Origin: a virus
Direction: 5' to 3' (one strand)
Virus record (IMG/VR): IMGVR_UViG_3300027758_000026
Location: 1-25,806 of that record
DNA length: 25,806 bases
Positions 21,837 to 25,806 of this stretch are shown here, one piece after another. Position 1 is the first letter of the stretch; each line of letters opens with the position of its first letter. Under the pieces are notes generated by a model that was not told the origin of the DNA, searched no databases, and worked only from the letters and a program-made list of their open reading frames with translations. Position numbers and translations under genes: made by a program.

Positions 21837-22397
21837 TCAGTAAATCAGACCTACTTGCTCCTTCGTGGCGTAGTCGATGTTTTCCATTGCCTCCTTCACC
21901 ATGTATTTATGCGGATCGCCGTAAAAGCCCCAGCACGAATCAATGTGTTCTCCGTCCTCGTCCTCGGTAACATACCCATATACTTCGCCGCAAATGTGAA
22001 GATCGTACATATAAACCTCGTCCTGCAGCAACTTGATAGCCTTGTCCTCTATCTTCTGAGTTACCCTCTTCACCTTGAATTCCTCGCGCACCTTCTCCTT
22101 CGTTACCCAAATGAATCCAACTTGTCCTGAATCCCAGGGGCAACTAAATGGGGTTGTCCTCATGGTGATCCCTGAGTGGTCGAAGAGATACAAGGGGAGC
22201 GCGATAACATCGGGTCTTTCAACTATCTCCTGAATCTCCTCCACGGTGTATTCATGCTCGTCACCCAGGCGGTAACGGCTGTGCAAGCAAGTCATGGTTC
22301 CGAGGATACTCCAATCCCTTGGTGATCCATGCGGATCATCATCCTGGTAAACTTTAATGGTGTGGTGTCGATACTCTATTGTCTCAATGGGTTCCAT
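21837..22397 (-). CDS. Hypothetical phage protein (186 aa)
   Basis: 186 residues from ATG 22397 with AGGAGGAAC upstream; the open frame continues above this, but those codons overlap the neighbouring gene. EYRHHTIKVYQDDDPHGSPRDW...LGTMTCLHSRYRLGDEH near the start and VIALPLYLFDHSGITMRTTPFSCPWDSGQVGFI are familiar from a widespread phage and plasmid family of unknown function. The following 77 bp (21760-21836) hold no gene but contain ATTAAATAATTTAAT, a palindrome. Confidence 0.8.
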   Translation of the reverse strand: MEPIETIEYRHHTIKVYQDDDPHGSPRDWSILGTMTCLHSRYRLGDEHEYTVEEIQEIVERPDVIALPLYLFDHSGITMRTTPFSCPWDSGQVGFIWVTKEKVREEFKVKRVTQKIEDKAIKLLQDEVYMYDLHICGEVYGYVTEDEDGEHIDSCWGFYGDPHKYMVKEAMENIDYATKEQVGLIY

Positions 22398-22623
22398 CGG
22401 CTTGTTCCTCCTGGCGGGCCTGATAAGCCCAGCCTGATAAGCCGCCGCGCAGCTCGTAACACCGTTCGTTGACACAAGCCCTGCAATAGCTGTGAAGCCC
22501 ATCGCCCTTCTTGTGAAAGAATTCAAGGTCTGCGGGCCAATACTCCTGGCATCGAGCGCAAAGTATCTCTAGCCCCAATTCGGTGTTACGGCTGCGCCGC
22601 GCATTCTTCCGTTTAATACTCAA
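22384..22623 (-). CDS. Zinc-finger protein, CxxC-xn-CRAC type
   Basis: About 79 residues if TTG 22623 is used (GAGGG 8 nt upstream); another TTG at 22644 is possible. LEILCARCQEYWPADLEFFHKKGDGLHSYCRACVNERCYE is a known small phage zinc-finger pattern (CARC and CRAC) sometimes linked to HNH-type folds, but no HNH histidine pair is seen. The start overlaps the upstream stop. Probably nucleic-acid binding. Confidence 0.7.
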   Translation of the reverse strand: MSIKRKNARRSRNTELGLEILCARCQEYWPADLEFFHKKGDGLHSYCRACVNERCYELRGGLSGWAYQARQEEQADGTH

Positions 22624-22798
22624 CGTCCCAACCCTCGCCGTCAAAGACTCCCTCGCCTATATCATCCTCAAGGCGTTCCCCTGGCATAAGACCCCAGCCG
22701 CAATAACATCGCGCTAGGCCTTTGTGGTCGCCACACTCGCGGCATACCCTCGCGCCGCAATAGTTCCTGAATTCATAATGATGTTGGCATTCGCTCAT
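22613..22798 (-). CDS. Cysteine-rich small protein (61 aa)
   Basis: 61 residues with GGAGGGTG upstream and an ATGA overlap with the previous stop. C4, C14, CRECG and CYCGWG give six cysteines plus two His (two zinc sites possible). MSECQHHYEFRNYCGARVCRECG is a recurrent phage ribbon. Function unknown. Confidence 0.75.
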   Translation of the reverse strand: MSECQHHYEFRNYCGARVCRECGDHKGLARCYCGWGLMPGERLEDDIGEGVFDGEGWDVEY

Positions 22799-22965
22799 AT
22801 CCTTACACCCTCCGATCTGGCCCAGTTATAAAGCCCCTCGTCATTCAATACCCATAGCCGCCGCTCTTGGTCATTGGGATAGGGGTTGGTGTCCTGGTCT
22901 AATGCGCTGGCAATACAACGGTCTAACTCTTCCCTGTTGTTCTTGATGAATTCTGCTAGTTTCAT
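22795..22965 (-). CDS. Small helical protein (56 aa)
   Basis: ATG 22965 behind CCAGGAGG, stop overlapping the next start by the ATGA rule. 56 residues: AEFIKNNREELDRCIASAL then NDQERRLWVLNDEGLYNWARSEGV. This matches a plan of small phage proteins annotated as hypothetical. Too short for a default ORF cut-off, but SD and coupling support it. Confidence 0.75.
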   Translation of the reverse strand: MKLAEFIKNNREELDRCIASALDQDTNPYPNDQERRLWVLNDEGLYNWARSEGVRI

Positions 22966-23080
22966 CGGCTCCTACCTCCTGGTTTCTATCGGGTTCCTGG
23001 TGTTTCCCTGGTCGGCTCCTCGGGGGCGGAGGCGGCCCGCGCCCTGGTCGCCCTGGTGCTGGCTCGCCTCCTGGTGAATG

Positions 23081-23317
23081 TCAAATAATACCCATTAAAA
23101 CGAGGGCCGAAACGCAACTTCCCTTGTCGCATACCTCGCACCATCCCCTGGTGCTGTCCGGCTCATAGTGGGTGGTGTACCCGCAAACCGTACAAATTGC
23201 AGGGACTAACGAATCCATGATGTAAACCTCGGCTAGATCATGCGCGGTCTTGAATCCTTCCGCCGCTACTAGATCAGCCAGCCCATAGCCTTGACGCTGT
23301 GCCTCTCTGTTGCTCAT
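23081..23317 (-). CDS. Zinc-ribbon protein (78 aa)
   Basis: 78 residues from ATG 23317 with AGGAGG 8 nt upstream; the open frame continues above it without an SD. SNREAQRQGYGLADLVAAEGFKTAHDLAEVYIMDSLVP is helical, followed by CTVCGY...CEVC, a four-cysteine ribbon, and a hydrophobic tail. A common small phage protein of unknown function. Confidence 0.75.
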   Translation of the reverse strand: MSNREAQRQGYGLADLVAAEGFKTAHDLAEVYIMDSLVPAICTVCGYTTHYEPDSTRGWCEVCDKGSCVSALVLMGII

Positions 23318-23365
23318 GTGCGTGGCCTCCTGGTGGGGGTTGTGGTTAGTCCAGGCCTCAAAATG

Positions 23366-23402
23366 AAAAAGCCCTGGCGGATCGGGGCGGATCGCTCCGC
23401 CC
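23366..23402 (-). terminator. Weak hairpin/attenuator below 23417 gene
   Basis: GGGCGGA-GCGA-TCCGCCC (23402-23385 on the - strand) is a strong 7-bp hairpin, but the T-run (23370-23366) starts about 15 nt later. It may attenuate rather than stop the operon. Confidence 0.25.
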
Positions 23403-23416
23403 TTCACCGTCAAGGC

Positions 23417-23878
23417 TCACTCATGTACTAACCAGTCGAACAACTCGCAAATGGCCTCAAAGTCGTCCCCTGTGATCTCTCGTTCTGCTCCGTCAAACCA
23501 ATCCTGAAACAAATAAACGGCCCGCTCTATCTCTCGCTCGTGGCCCTGGCCGCTGATGTAAATATCAATGTAATCGGCTGGCCCTCCCCAGGAAAAACAG
23601 ACCCGCACCTTCTCGGATCTATCAATGGATAAAATGTCTTGTTCCCAGGTTTCACGCAATACCCGCCGCGCCTCGTCTTGATCTATCTCTGGCTCCTCCT
23701 CGTCTTGTGGATCGTGGTCGGGGTTCAGATACTCGTCAATATCCGCGCCTAACTCCTCCAGGTCGGCGCGGGTGATCTCCTCCCGCCCTGTCAAGCGGCG
23801 GATCTCCTCAAACGTCCGGCGGTAGTAGCCGCCTATCCGCTCCTCGCAGGTCTTTTGCCTATTCTCTTGGTGGGTCAT
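23417..23878 (-). CDS. Acidic hypothetical phage protein (153 aa)
   Basis: 153 residues, GGAGG 9 nt before the ATG. The N-terminal half (CEERIGGYYRRTFEEIRRLTGREEIT, then an Asp/Glu-rich stretch) and C-terminal half (KVRVCFSWGGPADYIDIYI, RAVYLFQDWFDGA) look like a two-part protein of a common phage type. No catalytic motif. Unknown function. Confidence 0.75.
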   Translation of the reverse strand: MTHQENRQKTCEERIGGYYRRTFEEIRRLTGREEITRADLEELGADIDEYLNPDHDPQDEEEPEIDQDEARRVLRETWEQDILSIDRSEKVRVCFSWGGPADYIDIYISGQGHEREIERAVYLFQDWFDGAEREITGDDFEAICELFDWLVHE

Positions 23879-23926
23879 GCTCTTAGGCCTCCTTTGTTGG
23901 GTCTTTGCCTTACCCCAGCCAAACTA

Positions 23927-24067
23927 TCAAGCCCTGGCGGGCTCCTGGGGTTGGCTGCGCTGGCGTTTCTTCGCATATTTACTCAATCCTGGCGGCGGGC
24001 CTTCCAGCCTTCGCCGCGCCTTGGCCTTGGTTCTCCTCCTGGCTCTCTCGGTTCTCCTCTTCGCCAT
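23927..24067 (-). CDS. Small very basic protein (46 aa)
   Basis: ATG 24067 overlaps the preceding stop (TAATG) and has GGAGG upstream. The 46 residues are dominated by Arg, Lys and Gln (KRRTERARRRTKAKARRRL, then PPPGLSKYAKKRQRSQ), so it will bind nucleic acid. It is short but coupled to its upstream neighbour. Function unknown. Confidence 0.65.
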   Translation of the reverse strand: MAKRRTERARRRTKAKARRRLEGPPPGLSKYAKKRQRSQPQEPARA

Positions 24068-24288
24068 TACTCCTGGCCTCCTTTCTCTATTGATCGCAAA
24101 TAACAAAGTCGATGCACTAGCCCTTCCTCCGGATCGTTAAAAAATCCGATGTTGTAGCCAATGGCCTCCTGGCAAATGTAACAGCCCGTTTGCGCCATGT
24201 TCCTGGTAGCATTGCAATCGCTGTGCTGGCAATACTCGTAACACGGCCCCGCGTGTTGCCCTGGCCCTGCTAAATATCCTGCCGCCAT
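24067..24288 (-). CDS. Cysteine-rich protein, first gene of leftward operon
   Basis: 73 residues with GGAGAGGAGG upstream. C16, C20, C25 and a CYIC pair suggest a zinc site. It is the promoter-proximal gene of the 24288-18799 operon. Function unknown; similar small phage proteins exist. Confidence 0.7.
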   Translation of the reverse strand: MAAGYLAGPGQHAGPCYEYCQHSDCNATRNMAQTGCYICQEAIGYNIGFFNDPEEGLVHRLCYLRSIEKGGQE

Positions 24289-24333
24289 GATCCGCGCCTC
24301 CTCTCCTGTTAAAGGTTTATTGCGTGTTCCCTT

Positions 24334-24362
24334 ACCTTAAACTATGGGGCTTTTTTAGTCAA
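24334..24362 (-). promoter_or_regulatory. Promoter of leftward small-gene operon
   Basis: On the - strand, TTGACT (24362-24357), 17-bp spacer, TAAGGT (24339-24334). It lies about 45 bp before the first gene of the operon. The -35, spacer length and A-tract resemble the promoter at 14615-14643. Confidence 0.5.
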
Positions 24363-24749
24363 GGGGTATTTGTACCAGTCGAGCAGATAGCCAACACCAG
24401 CCGCGAATAGGCTCTACTGCTGGGGTAATACCTCAATCCGGCAATAAAGCCCATAGGCATCAACCTATTTTGTGTTAATTATCGGCTTATCGTCTAAAGA
24501 TATGGCCTCGTTTCGCAATAAGCCCCAACACCGAGCCCTGAACCCGCGTGGTTATGGGCTAGTTTACATATTATCCCTTATCGGACTAAACACCTGGGCG
24601 TTATATCGGGTTGACCCATCGGTTAGACTACCATCAGGCATCCCAGCGCGGGGATCGGAGGAGTTGAGCGCGTCCTGGTGGTGGAGAATGCAGGGCCGTG
24701 AGCTTATAATGTGGTAGCTATGAATTGAAGGGGGGATACCTGGGGCAGC

Positions 24750-24778
24750 TTGACCAATCGACCAATAGCTTGTATATA
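24750..24778 (+). promoter_or_regulatory. Promoter of rightward operon
   Basis: TTGACC (24750-24755), 17-bp spacer, TATATA (24773-24778). Start of transcription near 24785, giving a ~100-nt leader to the ATG at 24886. The spacer holds the second copy of a GACCAAT direct repeat. Confidence 0.6.
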
Positions 24779-24885
24779 CGACCACTCGTGAAATCCGCAT
24801 AATTTTTTCAATTCTAGTGTGAGATCCGGAATTTTTTTCTGAAAATTTTCTTGAAATAGAAATTCTCTTCGGCATACTCAGGGGC

Positions 24886-25401
24886 ATGAGGTTAGATACT
24901 GAGGATAAGGCTGCGTGGGTACAGGGGTCTAAGGCTGGTGAGGATCGTTTTCGTGAGATATGCGGTTTATATTGGGATTTAGAGTTAGTTGAGAATTCTG
25001 ATATTTACGGGCCTGATTTTGTGATGGTGTTGAGTGGTGTTGAGGCGGAGTACAAGCATCGAGAGACACCGTTTCATCAGGCTGGTAGGTTATTTGGGAT
25101 ACCGCCGCGTTATGCTTTTACTTATAATGTGCGGGATCATGTACGTTATAGGCGGGAGTATCCTGGGGTTCACATATTTGTACGTTGTGTTTGGTTAAAG
25201 CAAGATCCGCGTTTCAGGCCTGAGAGGTTTTTAGATGCCTGTGGGCACGGATCTTTTGCGTATTGGGATAAGTTGGTTCAGGCTGCGCCTATTCATCATT
25301 ATGGTAGGCGTGAGGATGATCCTGTGAACAAGAAGCGGAGTTATGTGTTAGATATTCGGGATTTTCCTCATCTATGGTGGACTGATGGGAGGGTTTACTG
25401 A
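24886..25401 (+). CDS. PD-(D/E)XK nuclease-like protein
   Basis: 171 residues, AGGGG upstream of the ATG. GPDFVMVLSGVEAEYKHRE supplies a PD...E-x-K core (EAEYKHR), preceded by a GEDRFREICGLYWDLELVE helix. FGIPPRYAFTYNVRDHVRYRREYPGVHIFVRCVW is the expected strand-helix-strand completion. It may be an endonuclease acting on phage or host DNA. Its codons are rich in G and T (GTT, GAT, GGT) compared with genes to the left. Its stop overlaps the next start by 1 bp. Confidence 0.65.
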   Translation: MRLDTEDKAAWVQGSKAGEDRFREICGLYWDLELVENSDIYGPDFVMVLSGVEAEYKHRETPFHQAGRLFGIPPRYAFTYNVRDHVRYRREYPGVHIFVRCVWLKQDPRFRPERFLDACGHGSFAYWDKLVQAAPIHHYGRREDDPVNKKRSYVLDIRDFPHLWWTDGRVY

Positions 25402-25806
25402 TGCCTTTGTTGTTCGATCAGTATGTAAGGAAGCTGATGGGTCGGATGAATAAGCCTATGCCGAAGGATTTTATGGCGGCTAGGCCTCATTCTGGACAGG
25501 CATTTCAGGAACAGCAGAGGGCGAAGGCGATGGCGCGGGGAGATCCGCGCATTCAGGCAGCTCAGAAGGGCAGAAGGGGTGAGGGTGTGGCCCCTAGAAC
25601 ATCACAGCCCCAGGTACAGAAGGGCAGTTCTCCGATGGGTAAGCCTCAGAGTAGGATACAGGCGTTACTGAAAACGGGAAGGGCTCAGAGGCAAGGTAGG
25701 GGTGCGGCTGCTACTGGTGGGATCTCGAATCAGCCGATGCCTACGTTCCACAAGTCGTTGACTATGGCTCGTCCAGGTCAAGATCCTCGAAGGGACGTTT
25801 TTGGTG
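25401..25806 (+). CDS. Basic Gln/Arg-rich protein, 3' end outside window
   Basis: The frame from ATG 25401, which overlaps the previous stop (TGATG), is open to the window end (135 codons). The visible part is low-complexity and basic (QEQQRAKAMARG, AQKGRRGEG, GRAQRQGRGAAATGG), rich in Gln, Arg, Gly and Pro, so probably disordered. It may be an internal virion or DNA-binding protein; no family recognised. Same G/T-rich codon style as the gene before it. Confidence 0.65.
   Translation, partial: MPLLFDQYVRKLMGRMNKPMPKDFMAARPHSGQAFQEQQRAKAMARGDPRIQAAQKGRRGEGVAPRTSQPQVQKGSSPMGKPQSRIQALLKTGRAQRQGRGAAATGGISNQPMPTFHKSLTMARPGQDPRRDVFG

Larger units (their letters stand above)
24289..24885. other. 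Non-coding divergent region
   Basis: About 600 bp with no supported gene. It holds the promoters of two divergent operons. Between them, CCGATAAG-type words recur on the - strand near 24480-24490 and 24580, and a direct repeat GACCAATC/GACCAATA lies at 24752-24767. The last 100 bp are an AT-rich leader with GAAAATTTTC. It could include an origin or operator sites, not shown. Confidence 0.45.

Noticed and set aside
24472-24717. 81-codon frame in the divergent gap
   Set aside because: No SD, odd composition, and it lies between two divergent promoters.
24564-24887. 107-codon - strand frame in the same gap
   Set aside because: It overlaps the rightward promoter and leader, has no SD, and its product looks random.

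Overview
The window is a piece of a tailed double-stranded DNA phage (Caudoviricetes) or prophage from an unidentified, probably Gram-negative, bacterial host. The evidence is a phage-type lysis cassette with a cell-wall peptidase, lipoprotein and holin-like protein, a RecT/YqaJ recombination pair, a replication-initiation module, a very large polyvalent-type protein, and dozens of tightly overlapping small genes with strong Shine-Dalgarno (SD) sites. There is no rRNA, CRISPR, IS element, integrase or host housekeeping gene. Terminase, portal and capsid genes are not in view.

Layout. (1) 1-6596, + strand: the 3' part of a giant protein gene that enters from the left, then a lysis cassette ending in a strong bidirectional terminator (6602-6630). 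(2) 14605 down to 6632, - strand: a long early-type operon. It starts at a probable leaderless promoter and runs YqaJ exonuclease, RecT annealase, about 470 bp of structured non-coding RNA, a Ro60 (TROVE + vWA) protein, then small zinc-finger and hypothetical genes, a membrane peptide plus cupin pair and a structural-looking protein. (3) 14606-16582, + strand: HTH protein, replication protein, small gene, DUF1064 nuclease-like gene. (4) 16579-18047, - strand: a tandem winged-helix protein and a secreted DUF2845-like protein. (5) 18160-18800, + strand: two regulatory-looking genes, then a promoter-to-terminator unit with no ORF (candidate small RNA). (6) 24288 down to 18799, - strand: about 18 small genes, many with zinc ribbons, several preceded by near-identical leaders. 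(7) 24289-24885: non-coding, with divergent promoters. (8) 24886 to the end, + strand: a PD-(D/E)XK-like nuclease and a truncated basic protein with a different, G/T-rich codon style.

Main finding: directly upstream of the Ro60 gene, on the same strand and packed between the RecT stop codon and the Ro60 start codon, lie five tandem Y-RNA-like modules. Each carries the motif GGGCCGAAG (or a variant) followed by a helix and TTATC, which matches the Ro60-binding helix of Y RNAs, and a partner strand ending CTNCTY-GCCC or close to it. Two modules also contain tRNA-like domains. One (12140-12269) is laid out like a tRNA: acceptor, D arm, T arm and encoded CCA, with the Y module in place of the anticodon arm. 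The next (12019-12127) is a circular permutation of the same idea: its ends are in the Y helix, and a T-arm hairpin, closed acceptor helix and D-like hairpin form the tip. Spacers are only 6-12 nt, which suggests processing from one precursor. Ro60 with Y RNAs is known in bacteria and some phages as an RNA-surveillance particle; a five-member array with permuted isomers beside phage recombination genes looks new to me.
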